Shown here in pieces: positions 1-9,352 of a DNA stretch of 64,000 nt. Below the pieces are notes generated by a model, which did no database searches, was not told the DNA's origin, and was given only the letters and a program-made list of their open reading frames with translations. Source of the stretch: Aeromonas encheleia (GTDB lineage: Bacteria; Pseudomonadota; Gammaproteobacteria; Enterobacterales; Aeromonadaceae); contig NZ_LR134376.1 of NCBI RefSeq assembly GCF_900637545.1, positions 3,243,001-3,307,000 of the forward strand, given 5' to 3'. The position numbers were made by a program, and so were the translations under genes. Every line of letters starts with the position of its first letter. Position 1 is the first letter of the stretch.

Positions 1-351
1 ACCGAAGCCGTCTGCAAGGGCGCCGTCGAGACCTCCGAGAAGCTGGATGCCCCGCTGATCGTGGTTGCCACCGAAGGCGGCAAGTCTGCCAAGGCCATTC
101 GCAAGTACTTCCCGAAAGCCTGGATCCTGGCCATCACCACCAACCAGAAAACCGCAGCCCAACTGGTCCTGACCAAGGGTGTGGTTGCTCACGTGGTTGA
201 CAGCATCGCCTCCACCGACGATTTCTATCGCATCGGTAAAGAAGCGGCGCTGGCCAGCGGCATGGGCCTGAAAGGCGACGTCGTCGTGATGGTCTCCGGT
301 GCTCTGGTACCGAGCGGCACCACCAACACCGCCTCCGTTCACGTACTCTAA
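1..351 (+). CDS. pykF: Pyruvate kinase I, C-terminal part (5' truncated by window edge)
   Basis: This is the last 116 codons of a pyruvate kinase, which makes pyruvate and ATP from phosphoenolpyruvate and ADP in the last step of glycolysis. The open frame runs in from base 1. It ends with the [20 protein letters not shown] stretch followed by ASVHVL, the ending I recall for the fructose-1,6-bisphosphate-activated PykF type. The visible part is the C-terminal allosteric domain; the catalytic barrel lies outside the window. A strong intrinsic terminator follows 17 bases after the stop, so the transcript ends here. The PykF assignment, rather than PykA, rests on the C-terminal wording only. Confidence 0.95.
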   Translation, partial: TEAVCKGAVETSEKLDAPLIVVATEGGKSAKAIRKYFPKAWILAITTNQKTAAQLVLTKGVVAHVVDSIASTDDFYRIGKEAALASGMGLKGDVVVMVSGALVPSGTTNTASVHVL

Positions 352-367
352 CCAGTCCTGAACCGAT

Positions 368-398
368 AAAACGGCGCCCTTTGGGCGCCGTTTTTTTT
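368..398 (+). terminator. Intrinsic terminator of pykF
   Basis: AAAACGGCGCCC, loop TTT, GGGCGCCG, then eight T residues. A GC-rich stem followed by a T tract immediately downstream of the pykF stop is a classic Rho-independent terminator. Confidence 0.93.
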
Positions 399-500
399 AT
401 CCCGCCCCCCTGCTTCGCCTTCCCGGCCGGTGTTAGAATCCACGCGGATTTCCCCCACGAGGGAAACCTCCCAAATTTCGCGTAATAACCCGGAAGTTTT

Positions 501-3500
501 ATGCCCTCAACACAGTTCAGAAGAGTCTCGGCCACCCTGTTGCCGCTGCTCTGTTTACTCATCAGCCTCTGCGCCCCGCAAGCCATGGCGCAGGATGTGC
601 CCCAACGCGCCACGGTACAACGGGCGCTCGATGCCCTCGGCAAATCGGATACCCTCACCGTCAGCCAACAGGCCGATCAGAAGTTTCTGACCGATACCCT
701 GAGCCTGCTCGACAACATCGAGAAGGAGCAGGAGAAGGCCAAGGCACAGACGCAACGGATACGCACCCTCCCCACCGAGATGAAGGAGATAGGTGCCAAG
801 CTCGACGGCCTGACCCAGGGCAAGAGCCAGGAGCAGCTCAAGAGCGAATACGCCAGCATGAGCCTGGCGGAGCTGGACAGCCGCCAGGCCGAGATCATGG
901 CCAACCTGCAGGCCTCCCAGGAGGCCCTCGGCACCATCGGCAGCCAGATCACCAGCCTGCAGACCCTGCCCGAACGGGCCCAGGCCAACATGAGCCGCGC
1001 CTATCAGCGCAGCCAGGAGATCCGCTCCCGCCTGAACTCAGGTGACACTATCAGCAGCGCCGAGAAGATGAAGCTCAATACCGAGCTGGTGTTGCTGGAC
1101 CTGCAGCTGGCCAACCTGCAGAAGGAGCTGGACAACCGTACCAGCATGCAGGATCTCGCGGTCAAGCAGCGCGATTACCAGAGTGCCCGCCTCGCCAGCG
1201 AGGAGCAGAAGCTGCTGGCCCTGCAGGAGCAGAGCAGTGCCAAGCGTCTGGGTGACACCGAGAAGGCCGCCGAGCAGACCGGTGAGCTGGTAGCCATCGC
1301 AGACAACCCGCTGGTGCAAAAAGAGCAGGAACTCAACCACCAGCTCAGCCAGCAACTGATCAGCGCCACTTCCAATCTCAACTCGCTCGCACAGAAAAAC
1401 CTGCAGGCCAAGAGCTGGCTGGAGCGTGGCACCCAGACCGAGCGCAACCTCAACGAACAGGTACAGATGCTCAAGGGCAACCTGCTGCTGTCGCGCATCC
1501 TCTATCAGCTCTACCAGCAGCTGGAGGCCGCCCCCTCCACCCTGGTGAAGAACCTGGAGGAGCAGATAGCCGATCTGCATCTGGCCCAGTTCGAGCTGAG
1601 CCAGCAACGGGATCAGCTGTTCCAGAAGACCCAGTATCTGGATAACCTGGTAGCCAGCAGCAGCGAGCCGGTCAGCGAAGAGGACAAGGCCAGCCTGGCC
1701 AAGCTGCTCGACACCCGCATCAGCCTGCTCGATCAGCTCAACCGCCAGCTCGACAGCCAGCTGACCAACGCCATCAGCCTGCAGTTGACCCAGCAGCAGC
1801 TGACCCGGGTCTATGCCTCCATCGAATTCACCCTGCAACAACACATCTTCTGGGTCAGCAGCAACAAGCCTATCGATGGCAAGTGGTTCATCAACTGGCC
1901 CGCCCAGGCCTACAAGCAAGCCTCCGACTGGGTACTCAAGCCCGACTGGAGTGGCTGGGGCGAGATGCTGTTGCCGGTCTCCCTGCTCGCCTTCCCGCTG
2001 CTGCTGGTCGGCGGTCTGCTGCTGTGGAAGCGGCCAACCTTCCTCAAGCGCCAGCAGGCGATCACCAAGGATCTCGGCCGTTTCCGCCAGGACAGCCAGT
2101 GGCACACCCCGCGCGCCCTGCTCTACACAGTGCTGCAGCGCCTGCCCGGCAGCCTCTTCATCCTGGCCGCCGGACTCTGGCTCACCTACTGTGGTCTGCT
2201 GAGCCCCAAGCTCATCTTCCAGATCACCCTGAACCTGGCACTCGGCTATCTGGTGTTCAGCGTCTACCTGTCGGTGATGCGACCCGGTGGCCTCGGCGAG
2301 ACCCACTTCCGCCTGCCGAGGGCCGAGCTGCAGGCCAAACGCAACAGCATGCGTTACCTCTGGCTGCCGCTGCTGCCCCTCATCATGCTGTCGACCAAGG
2401 CGGTGGTTGAACCCTCCTCCCTGGGCAATGACGTGATAGGACAGGCGCTGACCATGCTGCTGCTTGGTCTGACCGCCTACCTGGTGCTGCCCATCTCCCG
2501 CGCCCGCATCAAGGGCGAGGCCAGCATGGTGCAGACCCTGACGGCGGTCGCCCTGGCGCTGGCCCCATTGGCACTCATGGTGCTGGCGGCGCTGGGCTAC
2601 TACTACACGGCCCTGAAGCTGACCGGCCGGCTGATCGAATCCTTCTATCTCATCATCATCTGGGGCCTGGTCTACCGCACCGCCCTGCGCGGCCTGGAGC
2701 TGGCGGCCCGCCGCCTGGCCTATCGCCGCGCCGTCGCCAAGCGGGAACACAGATCCCAGGAGGATGCGGAAGGGGGCGAGGCCATCGAAGAGCAGCCCAT
2801 GGATCTGGAGGATGCCAGCCAGCAATCCCTGCGCCTGACCCGGATCATGCTGCTGCTGGTGTTCGGCGTCGCCTTCTACTGGCTCTGGTCCGATCTGGTC
2901 GCGGTCTTCACCTACCTCGACAGCGTGGTGCTGTGGCACAAGAGCGAGGGCACCGGCGCCAATGCCGTGCTCTATCCCATCAGCCTGAGCGATGTGCTGA
3001 CCGGCCTGTTCCTGTTCGGGGCGGCCCTGTCGCTGGCCCGCAACCTGCCCGGCCTGCTGGAGGTGCTGGTGCTCTCCAAGCTGCGCCTCGCCCAGGGGAC
3101 CGCCTACGCCTTCACCACCATGCTCAACTATGTGTTGATCGGGGTAGGCTCGCTCACGGCGCTGGCCATGCTGGGAGTCCAGTGGGAGAAGCTGCAGTGG
3201 CTGGCCGCGGGTCTCTCGGTCGGTATCGGCTTTGGCATGCAGCAGATCGTCTCCAACTTCATCTCGGGCATCATCATCTTGTTCGAGCGTCCGGTCCGGA
3301 TCGGCGACACCGTCACCATCGGCACCATCTCGGGGACAGTCAACAAGATCCGCATCCGCTCGACCACCCTCACCGACTTCGACCGCAAGGAGGTGATCAT
3401 CCCGAACCAGCAGCTGATGATAGAACGACTGGTCAACTGGTCCCTGTCCGACACCGTCACCCGGGTCATCGCCCGGGTCGGGGTGGCCTATGGCTCGGAT

Positions 3501-3821
3501 CTGGAGCTGACCCGCAAGCTGCTGATGCAGGCGGCCATGGAGAACAGCCGGGTACTGAAAGATCCGGCCCCCATCGTCTACTTCCTCACCTTCGGCCCCA
3601 GCACCCTGGATCACGAGCTGCGCTTCTTCGTGAGCGAGCTCGGCGATCGCAACCCAGCCATCGATGAGCTGAACCGCAAGATAGACGTGCTGTTCCGCGA
3701 GCACGGCATCGACATCGCGTTCAACCAGATGGACGTCTACATCAAGAACATGAAGGGGGACGAGCAGAAGGTGGAATCCCACCGGAGCCTGCCACCGGCA
3801 AGCGACGGCAACCCCGCCTGA
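501..3821 (+). CDS. mscK: Large MscS-family mechanosensitive channel (MscK/KefA type)
   Basis: An inner-membrane tension-gated channel of 1106 residues that releases solutes on hypo-osmotic shock. Residues 1-31 form a signal peptide ending AMA-QD. Residues about 40-470 are Gln/Glu-rich and predicted coiled coil, matching the periplasmic MscS_porin region. Several membrane helices follow from about residue 490. The pore-lining helix and MscS domain lie near residues 890-1080, with GLSVGIGFGMQQ, the FISG motif, RPVRIGDTV and IPNQQL. The length matches the MscK/MscM class (about 1100 residues) and is far above MscS (about 290). MscM (YjeP) has the same layout, so the choice between them is uncertain. 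The gene stands alone between two terminators. Confidence 0.9.
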   Translation: MPSTQFRRVSATLLPLLCLLISLCAPQAMAQDVPQRATVQRALDALGKSDTLTVSQQADQKFLTDTLSLLDNIEKEQEKAKAQTQRIRTLPTEMKEIGAKLDGLTQGKSQEQLKSEYASMSLAELDSRQAEIMANLQASQEALGTIGSQITSLQTLPERAQANMSRAYQRSQEIRSRLNSGDTISSAEKMKLNTELVLLDLQLANLQKELDNRTSMQDLAVKQRDYQSARLASEEQKLLALQEQSSAKRLGDTEKAAEQTGELVAIADNPLVQKEQELNHQLSQQLISATSNLNSLAQKNLQAKSWLERGTQTERNLNEQVQMLKGNLLLSRILYQLYQQLEAAPSTLVKNLEEQIADLHLAQFELSQQRDQLFQKTQYLDNLVASSSEPVSEEDKASLAKLLDTRISLLDQLNRQLDSQLTNAISLQLTQQQLTRVYASIEFTLQQHIFWVSSNKPIDGKWFINWPAQAYKQASDWVLKPDWSGWGEMLLPVSLLAFPLLLVGGLLLWKRPTFLKRQQAITKDLGRFRQDSQWHTPRALLYTVLQRLPGSLFILAAGLWLTYCGLLSPKLIFQITLNLALGYLVFSVYLSVMRPGGLGETHFRLPRAELQAKRNSMRYLWLPLLPLIMLSTKAVVEPSSLGNDVIGQALTMLLLGLTAYLVLPISRARIKGEASMVQTLTAVALALAPLALMVLAALGYYYTALKLTGRLIESFYLIIIWGLVYRTALRGLELAARRLAYRRAVAKREHRSQEDAEGGEAIEEQPMDLEDASQQSLRLTRIMLLLVFGVAFYWLWSDLVAVFTYLDSVVLWHKSEGTGANAVLYPISLSDVLTGLFLFGAALSLARNLPGLLEVLVLSKLRLAQGTAYAFTTMLNYVLIGVGSLTALAMLGVQWEKLQWLAAGLSVGIGFGMQQIVSNFISGIIILFERPVRIGDTVTIGTISGTVNKIRIRSTTLTDFDRKEVIIPNQQLMIERLVNWSLSDTVTRVIARVGVAYGSDLELTRKLLMQAAMENSRVLKDPAPIVYFLTFGPSTLDHELRFFVSELGDRNPAIDELNRKIDVLFREHGIDIAFNQMDVYIKNMKGDEQKVESHRSLPPASDGNPA

Positions 3822-3842
3822 TCCCGACCTCCTGCACATGCA

Positions 3843-3872
3843 AACAGGCTCCTCAACGGAGCCTGTTTTTTT
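3843..3872 (+). terminator. Intrinsic terminator of the MscK-type gene
   Basis: AACAGGCTCC, loop TCAAC, GGAGCCTGTT, followed by T residues, 21 bases after the stop codon. Confidence 0.9.
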
Positions 3873-3925
3873 ACCCGGGCAGCGGGGCTTGAAAGCGGGA
3901 GGGGACCCCCAATATAGAGAGGACT

Positions 3926-4564
3926 ATGGACGGTTATCGCACGAGGATCGCAATGGACTATCTCTACGCCGTGGTGCTGTTTGCCATCTCGGCATCGGTC
4001 ACCCCGGGGCCAAACAACATCATGGTGATGAGTGCCGGAGCCAACTTTGGGATCAGGCGGAGCCTGCCGCTGCTCGCCGGGATCTGCATCGGCTTTACCC
4101 TGATGCTGTTGCTGGTCGGGCTGGGCTTCGGCCAGCTGTTCAGCCTCTTCCCCGGCTTGCACCTGATCATCAAGTGGGTGGGCACCCTCTACCTGCTCTA
4201 TCTGGCCTGGCTGATCGCCCGCTCGGCCGATGAGATCACGGGGCAACCCGCGGCCCGCCCCCTCGGCTTTCTCAAGGGGGCCCTGTTTCAATGGGTCAAT
4301 GCCAAGGCCTGGGTGGTCGCCACCGGCGCCATCGCCGCCTTCACCAGCGTCGGTGCCGACTTCTACCAGCAGAACCTGACCATAGCCCTGACCTTCTTCG
4401 TCGTCTCCTTCCCCAGCGTCGGACTCTGGCTGCTGTTTGGCTCCCTGCTCAAGCGCTGGCTGACCAGCACGCTCGCCCGCCGCCGCTTCAACCATGCCAT
4501 GGCAGCCTTGCTGGCCCTGTCGGTTGCCCCCGTCATGTACGAGCTGCTGAGCCCGCCGGGCTGA
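3926..4564 (+). CDS. LysE/RhtB-family amino-acid exporter
   Basis: A small inner-membrane exporter of the LysE/RhtB family; the substrate (an amino acid or derivative) cannot be read from sequence. The hallmark SVTPGPNN motif follows the first helix. Further hydrophobic segments give the usual six-helix topology in about 212 residues. There are two plausible starts. ATG at 3926 has GAGAGG upstream. ATG at 3953 has GAGG upstream and gives MDYLYAVVLFA, which fits family N-termini better. pgl follows 110 bases downstream and need not be cotranscribed. Confidence 0.88.
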   Translation: MDGYRTRIAMDYLYAVVLFAISASVTPGPNNIMVMSAGANFGIRRSLPLLAGICIGFTLMLLLVGLGFGQLFSLFPGLHLIIKWVGTLYLLYLAWLIARSADEITGQPAARPLGFLKGALFQWVNAKAWVVATGAIAAFTSVGADFYQQNLTIALTFFVVSFPSVGLWLLFGSLLKRWLTSTLARRRFNHAMAALLALSVAPVMYELLSPPG

Positions 4565-4674
4565 GCGGCACAGGCCCTGTGGATGCGGGGCCCCATACGT
4601 GCGACCATCCCTCCAGACCCCTTTCCCCGTGACGGGTGGCCGACGCGGGCCCCCCTCACTTTCAGGAGCGAGCA

Positions 4675-5691
4675 ATGCAGCAAGTCGTTTATGTCGCCAA
4701 CCCGGTCAGCGGGTTGATCCATGTCTTTCAGCTGCAGGACAATGAGCTGGTCCCGCTGCAAGAAGTCCAGACCGGGGGTGAGGTGCAGCCGCTGGTCATC
4801 AGCCCGGACAAGCGCTGGCTCTATGCTGGTGTGCGGCCCGACTTCAGGGTGCTGAGCTACCCCATAGCGGCGGACGGTCGGCTCGGGACGCCCGCCTCGG
4901 CGCCGCTCTCGGGCAGCGCCTCCCACACCTGCACCGACGCACGGGGCAAGCTGTTCTTCGCCGCCTCCTACGCCTTCAACCACGTCAGCGTCTCGCGCAT
5001 GGACGTCGCCGGCCGGGTGCTGGCGCCCCATCAGCGCATCGATCAGCTGATGGCCGCCCACTCGGTGACCCTGCTGCACGATAAGCAAGGCCATCAGGAG
5101 CTGCTGGTCGCCTGCCTCAAGGACGACGCCATCCGCCGCTTCGCCCTGGACGACCAGGACCGGCTGAGCCCCCATCCGCAAGGCGACATCCACACCGCCG
5201 CCGGTGCCGGGCCGCGCCATCTGGCGCTGCACCCGACCAATGGCGATCTCTACTGTCTGAACGAGCTCGACTGCACCCTCAACCGCTATCACCGGGAGCC
5301 GGATGGTCGCATCGGTGCGCGGGAGAGCCTGGACATCATGCCGGCAGGCTATGAAGGGGAGCGTTGGGGGGCGGATATCCACCTCAGCCCAGACGGGCGT
5401 TTTCTCTATACCAGCGAGCGCGCCAGCAGCCTGCTGACCCTGTTCGGGATCGACGAAGGAGACGGCGCCCTGACCCTGCTCGACCACTTCCCGACCGAAT
5501 CCTGCCCCCGTGGTTTTGCCATCGACCACAGCGGCCACTATCTGATCGCCGCCGGGCAGACGTCCCACAGCCTGGCCGTGCACCGCATCGCGGCACAGAC
5601 GGGCCAGCTCAGCCTCTCAACCCGTCAACCCGTGGGGGAAGGGGCCATGTGGGTGAGAGTGTTGGCGCTAGGGGGCGAGCGGGACGACTAG
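4675..5691 (+). CDS. pgl: 6-phosphogluconolactonase (YbhE/Pgl beta-propeller type)
   Basis: Hydrolyses 6-phosphogluconolactone to 6-phosphogluconate in the oxidative pentose phosphate pathway, in the cytoplasm. The protein has 338 residues against about 331 in E. coli Pgl. It shows the family strings VQPLVISPDKRWLY, VRPDFRVL, AGAGPRHLALHP, ADIHLSPDGR and PRGFAIDHSGHYLIAAGQ, which are successive propeller blades. I chose ATG at 4675 because CAGGAG lies just upstream and MQQVVYVANP matches the family start. The frame is open from 4636, but that region shows no homology. A perfect 14-bp inverted repeat 60 bases after the stop may terminate the transcript. Confidence 0.95.
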   Translation: MQQVVYVANPVSGLIHVFQLQDNELVPLQEVQTGGEVQPLVISPDKRWLYAGVRPDFRVLSYPIAADGRLGTPASAPLSGSASHTCTDARGKLFFAASYAFNHVSVSRMDVAGRVLAPHQRIDQLMAAHSVTLLHDKQGHQELLVACLKDDAIRRFALDDQDRLSPHPQGDIHTAAGAGPRHLALHPTNGDLYCLNELDCTLNRYHREPDGRIGARESLDIMPAGYEGERWGADIHLSPDGRFLYTSERASSLLTLFGIDEGDGALTLLDHFPTESCPRGFAIDHSGHYLIAAGQTSHSLAVHRIAAQTGQLSLSTRQPVGEGAMWVRVLALGGERDD

Positions 5692-5750
5692 GCCCGCCAA
5701 GGGCGCCTGTCGAAAGGCTTGTCGAAAGAGAATGTGGTGCCATGAATGAC

Positions 5751-5782
5751 AAGGCGCGGTGCTCGTTGGAGCACCGCGCCTT
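5751..5782. terminator. Perfect inverted repeat, probable terminator between convergent genes
   Basis: AAGGCGCGGTGCTC, loop GTTG, GAGCACCGCGCCTT. The 14-bp perfect stem sits between pgl (plus strand) and the YSC84 gene (minus strand). It can fold on either strand, although the T tracts on both sides are weak. Confidence 0.75.
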
Positions 5783-5805
5783 CGTTGTATCAAGCCGAGC
5801 GGAGA

Positions 5806-6381
5806 TTATTTGGTGCCGTTGAGCTCATCATCCGGCCAGTACTTGTAACCCTGCATCGTGGCCTGCACCGCGACCCCCTTCTCGGTGAGCTGATACATCT
5901 TCACCTTCTGGAAATCGGCGTTGGCCGCCTCGCTGACTACCACCTTGCCATCATTGGCCGATTTGGCGGCCATGTCCGCCTGGGCGCTGGCATCGAAGCC
6001 GGTGGTGATGAAGCGATCCAGTGCGGCGGTATCGTTGAAGATAATCACGGCCTGGAATTTCTTGATCCCCATGCCGATCCCCATCCCGGCAGTCGCCATC
6101 TTCATATAGGTGTCACGACCGGTGCGGTTGTCACGCAGTACGCCATAGCCACTCCCCGCGCTGAGCACCAGCAGGTTATTGTTCACATTGTTAAAGACGG
6201 CATAGCCCTTGGCCCTTGCCACTTCCTGTCTGATGTTCGGATTCTGCCCATACAGCGTGGACAGCGTCTGTTGACGCATCTGCTGAATGTTGCTGCGCTG
6301 CTCGTCAGGGTTGTCTCCCTTGGCACAACCCACCAGCAGCAATATGATGAAAATCGGGCTCCATAGACGCAAGTCACGCAT
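5806..6381 (-). CDS. YSC84/DUF500-domain lipoprotein
   Basis: A predicted lipoprotein of 191 residues. The N-terminus is MRDLRLWSPIFIILLLVGCAK, with an LVGC lipobox and Cys at about residue 19. The mature part shows the YSC84-like pattern: KGYAVFNNVN, LSAGSGYGVLRDN, and a glycine-rich MGIGMGIKKFQAVIIF. This family binds lipids in eukaryotes; the bacterial role is not known to me. ATG at 6381 is chosen because AGGAG precedes it and it opens directly into the signal peptide. The longer frame from 6456 lacks these features. Confidence 0.87.
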   Translation of the reverse strand: MRDLRLWSPIFIILLLVGCAKGDNPDEQRSNIQQMRQQTLSTLYGQNPNIRQEVARAKGYAVFNNVNNNLLVLSAGSGYGVLRDNRTGRDTYMKMATAGMGIGMGIKKFQAVIIFNDTAALDRFITTGFDASAQADMAAKSANDGKVVVSEAANADFQKVKMYQLTEKGVAVQATMQGYKYWPDDELNGTK

Positions 6382-6676
6382 GTCATTACTCCTTTGTATG
6401 TAACTGCGGTGATGGATGTCGCCATGTATGACAGGCCATCTCCCGCTCTTGGACAAGTCAGAGGTAATCCCAGTGACCCACTATCGGTGCTCAGACTCCG
6501 TCGCCCATGGGCTCTCACCGGAGACAAGTACCTCATTGGGTCAGTATAACCAGCTTCCACTGAACTTCTGCTGACCCGCCTGCCGGCACCCAGGCGGGCA
6601 GGCGCGACAAACCGACACAGATACAAGGTGTTAGTGGCATGGATGCCCAATCTGGCCCTGCCTGCCACCGGCCGCC

Positions 6677-7414
6677 CTACCCCTTGGTCACCTCGCCGAG
6701 AAACTCGGTGAAGCGCTGCCAGGATTTGGCATCGGCATCGGCGCGGTAATTCTCCGAGCCGAACACGCTGAAGGCGTGGGGGGCCCCGCCGTAGCTGATG
6801 GCCTCATGCTTGATGCCCGCGCTCTCCAGCTCGGAGATGAGCCCGGCAAACTGGCCAAGCGACACCGCCTGATCCGCGCTGCCATGCTGGATCAGCAGGC
6901 TCGCCTTGGTCTGCTTGTAGTCCTGGCCGGCCGGCGTCTCCAGCCCGCCATGCACGCTCACCACCCCCTTGAGATCGGCGCCGCTGCGGGCCAGCTCCAG
7001 CACAGCCGCCCCGCCGAAGCAGTAACCGAGCGCCACAGTGTTGTCGAGCCGCCCGCCCAGCTTGCCCGCCTCGGCCAACGCCCCCGCCAGCAGCTTGCGC
7101 ATCCTCGGCCTGTCCTGATAGAGAGCCCCGGTGAGCTTCTTCTTCTCTTCCATGGCCGTCGGCCGCACTCCGACCCCGTACAGGTCCACCGCAAACACGC
7201 TGTAGCCGAGCGCCGCCAGCATCTCGGCCCGCTTGACCTCATAGTCCGTCAGACCGTCCCAGTCATGCACCAGCAGCACCAGCGGTGCCTTGGGGCCAGC
7301 GGCCAGGTAGTAGCCCTCGAATGACTGGCCATCGATGTCGTAACGCACCGCGCCAGCCTGACTGGCCCCACTCCATATCAGCCCGAGCAGGGCCAGGATC
7401 CATGCCTTCTTCAT
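6677..7414 (-). CDS. Exported dienelactone hydrolase-family protein
   Basis: An alpha/beta hydrolase of the dienelactone hydrolase family, 245 residues. A signal peptide (MKKAWILALLGLIWSGASQA) predicts a periplasmic location, unusual for this mostly cytosolic family. The nucleophile elbow is GYCFGG (Cys), the acid lies in HGSADQAV, and the histidine in GGAPHAFSV, so the Cys-Asp-His triad is complete. ATG at 7414 is chosen because GAGGAG sits six bases upstream; ATG at 7420 directly abuts that site. The substrate is unknown. The upstream side carries the stray uraA 3'-end copy. Confidence 0.85.
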   Translation of the reverse strand: MKKAWILALLGLIWSGASQAGAVRYDIDGQSFEGYYLAAGPKAPLVLLVHDWDGLTDYEVKRAEMLAALGYSVFAVDLYGVGVRPTAMEEKKKLTGALYQDRPRMRKLLAGALAEAGKLGGRLDNTVALGYCFGGAAVLELARSGADLKGVVSVHGGLETPAGQDYKQTKASLLIQHGSADQAVSLGQFAGLISELESAGIKHEAISYGGAPHAFSVFGSENYRADADAKSWQRFTEFLGEVTKG

Positions 7415-7553
7415 CGCCATCTCCTCGATCGTGAACGACGCCCATGATTGTAGTCGCCAGGCTCCCGGGCCGTGCATCGGGACTCCAGCGTTGCCCTCTT
7501 GCGGCAGACCACCGAACAGAAAGAAGCCGGATTGGATGAAACCGAGCCAAAAA

Positions 7554-7675
7554 AGAGAGGCCACCCTAAGGTGGCCTCTTGGTTGCTAACCCTTGGCGAG
7601 ACGCCGTCGCTTAATCTTTGGCGGCGTCCATCACGCCCTCTTCGGAGTGCGCGGGCAGGATCAGGTTGAGCAGGA
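7554..7675 (-). repeat. Stray copy of the uraA 3' end plus terminator (direct repeat, copy 1)
   Basis: These 122 bases repeat 7680-7801 at an offset of 126 bases. They contain the terminator hairpin and the last codons of uraA, including a stop. There are four mismatches (7617, 7620, 7650, 7653), and all fall on third codon positions of the uraA frame and are synonymous. The copy has no 5' part of the gene, so it is a non-coding remnant. Confidence 0.95.
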
Positions 7676-7679
7676 ATAG

Positions 7680-7801
7680 AGAGAGGCCACCCTAAGGTGG
7701 CCTCTTGGTTGCTAACCCTTGGCGAGACGCCGTCGCTTAATCCTTTGCGGCGTCCATCACGCCCTCTTCGGAGTGAGCAGGCAGGATCAGGTTGAGCAGG
7801 A
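7680..7801 (-). repeat. Native uraA 3' end and terminator (direct repeat, copy 2)
   Basis: This is the in-place counterpart of 7554-7675. It covers the last uraA codons, the stop at 7737-7739 and the hairpin at 7683-7704. The two copies are separated by only four bases. Confidence 0.95.
7681..7706 (-). terminator. Terminator of uraA
   Basis: GAGGCCACC, loop CTAA, GGTGGCCTC, about 30 bases beyond the uraA stop. The same hairpin recurs at 7557-7578 in the duplicated copy. Confidence 0.8.
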
Positions 7802-8975
7802 TCGCGGCCACCGAGGCCAGGCCCACACCCGCCAGGGCGAAGTCACCTATCTTCATCTCCAGCGCGCCGACACCCACGGTCAGGGTCACGGCGACGATGG
7901 CGATGTTGCGGGCGAGGCCCAGATCCACCTTGGACTCCACCAGCGTCTTGAGGCCGATGGCGGCGATGGATCCGAACAGCAGCAGCATGATGCCGCCCAT
8001 CACCGGCATGGGGATGGAGGTGAGCAGGGCGTTGAACTTGCCGAAGAACGCCAGGATCACGGCGAACACCGCGGCCCAGGTCATGGTGACCGGGTTGAAG
8101 TTGCGGGTGATCATCACGGCGCCGGTCACTTCGGCGTAGGTGGTGACGGGTGGGCCACCGATGAAGCCGGCGAAACAGACCCCGATGCCGTCACCGGCCA
8201 GGGTGCGGTGCAGGCCCGGATTCTTGGTGTAGTCCTGCCCGGTCACGCCACCGATGGCGAGCACGCCACCTATGTGTTCGATGCAGGGGGCTATGGCCAC
8301 CGGCAGCATGAACAGGGCGGCGGCCCAGTTGATCTCCGGGGTCTCGAAGTGAGGCAGCGCCAGCCAGGGGGCGTTGGCCATGCCCTCGAAGCTCACCTGG
8401 CCCATCAGCACCGCGGCCACATAACCGGCGATGACGCCGGAGAGGATGGGGATGAGCTTGATCCAGCCTTTGCAGAACACGGCCGCGATCAGGGTCACCG
8501 CCAGGGAGATCCCCGCCAGGGTCAGCGCGGTGGCAGGCGCCACCACCTGCTCACCTCCGGCCCGACCCATCGCCATGTTGCAGGCGACCTGGGCGACCGA
8601 CAGACCGATCACCATGATCACCGGGCCAATCACCACGGGCGGCAGCAGCTTGTGCACGAAGCCCATGCCCCGCACGCGGATCAGCGCCGCCAGGATGAAG
8701 TACATGAAGCCGGCGGCAAACAGGCCGAACATGGTGGACGGCAGTCCCCAGGTCTGGGTGGCGTAGATGATGGGGGCGATGAAGGCGAAGCTGGAGCCGA
8801 GGAAGATCGGCACCTGACGACGGGTGCAGAGCTGGAACAGCAGGGTGCCTACACCGGCGCCAAGCAGGGCCATGGAGGGGTTCAATCCGGTGAGCAGGGG
8901 CACCAGAACCATGGCACCGAAGGCGACAAACAGAATTTGCAGCCCGGCGACACTTTGCTTGACCAAGGAAAACAT
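7737..8975 (-). CDS. uraA: Uracil permease (NCS2 family)
   Basis: A uracil:proton symporter in the inner membrane, 412 residues (E. coli UraA has 429). It is hydrophobic throughout, consistent with 14 membrane segments. Family strings include FLGSSFAFIAPI, GPVIMVIGLS, the conserved GGVTGQDYTKNPG and GGPPVTTYAEVTGAV. ATG at 8975 is chosen because AAGGA lies upstream and MFSLVKQSVAGLQILFVAFG matches NCS2 N-termini. The frame stays open to 9032 without support. I see no upp gene beside it, so it seems to be a single-gene unit. Its 3' end is tandemly duplicated downstream. Confidence 0.93.
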   Translation of the reverse strand: MFSLVKQSVAGLQILFVAFGAMVLVPLLTGLNPSMALLGAGVGTLLFQLCTRRQVPIFLGSSFAFIAPIIYATQTWGLPSTMFGLFAAGFMYFILAALIRVRGMGFVHKLLPPVVIGPVIMVIGLSVAQVACNMAMGRAGGEQVVAPATALTLAGISLAVTLIAAVFCKGWIKLIPILSGVIAGYVAAVLMGQVSFEGMANAPWLALPHFETPEINWAAALFMLPVAIAPCIEHIGGVLAIGGVTGQDYTKNPGLHRTLAGDGIGVCFAGFIGGPPVTTYAEVTGAVMITRNFNPVTMTWAAVFAVILAFFGKFNALLTSIPMPVMGGIMLLLFGSIAAIGLKTLVESKVDLGLARNIAIVAVTLTVGVGALEMKIGDFALAGVGLASVAAILLNLILPAHSEEGVMDAAKD

Positions 8976-9304
8976 GGGTGTCCTTAATTTTTTGATGACT
9001 GACAGGAATAATTGACACTTTTCAGTCATCACAACACATTTTCAAGGCGTGAAATGCGCAACAAGGCGTCATTTGTTACCTTTTACTGCTTGGGGAGGGC
9101 ATGAAACTGGCTTTTTAGGCGGGATTCGTTGCTACAAGCATCGAATACGCGATTTTACGCACTTTTATGGTCGGCGCCAAACGTTTTTCCAGCTCCGCTT
9201 ATTGATGAGGGCGGCAACGGGTTCAGATATTGAACGCCGACCCGAACTTTTGCCGACAGGGCCAAGCGAGACAAAGGATGGCGGGCCCTGGCGAACCGCA
9301 ACGA
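8976..9304. other. Intergenic region upstream of uraA
   Basis: This stretch lies between the uraA start and the malic enzyme terminator. It must hold the uraA promoter on the minus strand. I do not see a PurR-type palindrome or a clear operator, and no convincing small gene. Confidence 0.5.
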
Positions 9305-9333
9305 AAGAGGGGATGGCCAGGCCATCCCCTCTT
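9305..9333 (-). terminator. Terminator of the malic enzyme gene
   Basis: AAGAGGGGATGGC, a 3-base loop, GCCATCCCCTCTT: a 13-bp perfect stem 20 bases beyond the maeA stop on the minus strand. Confidence 0.85.
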
Positions 9334-9352
9334 CTCGTCTACAGCTACCCGA

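Noticed and set aside
1038..3839. A 933-codon open frame antisense to the MscK-type gene
   Set aside because: It mirrors the high-GC codon use of the real gene, is Gln/His-rich with no domain, and lacks a ribosome site. It is a shadow frame.
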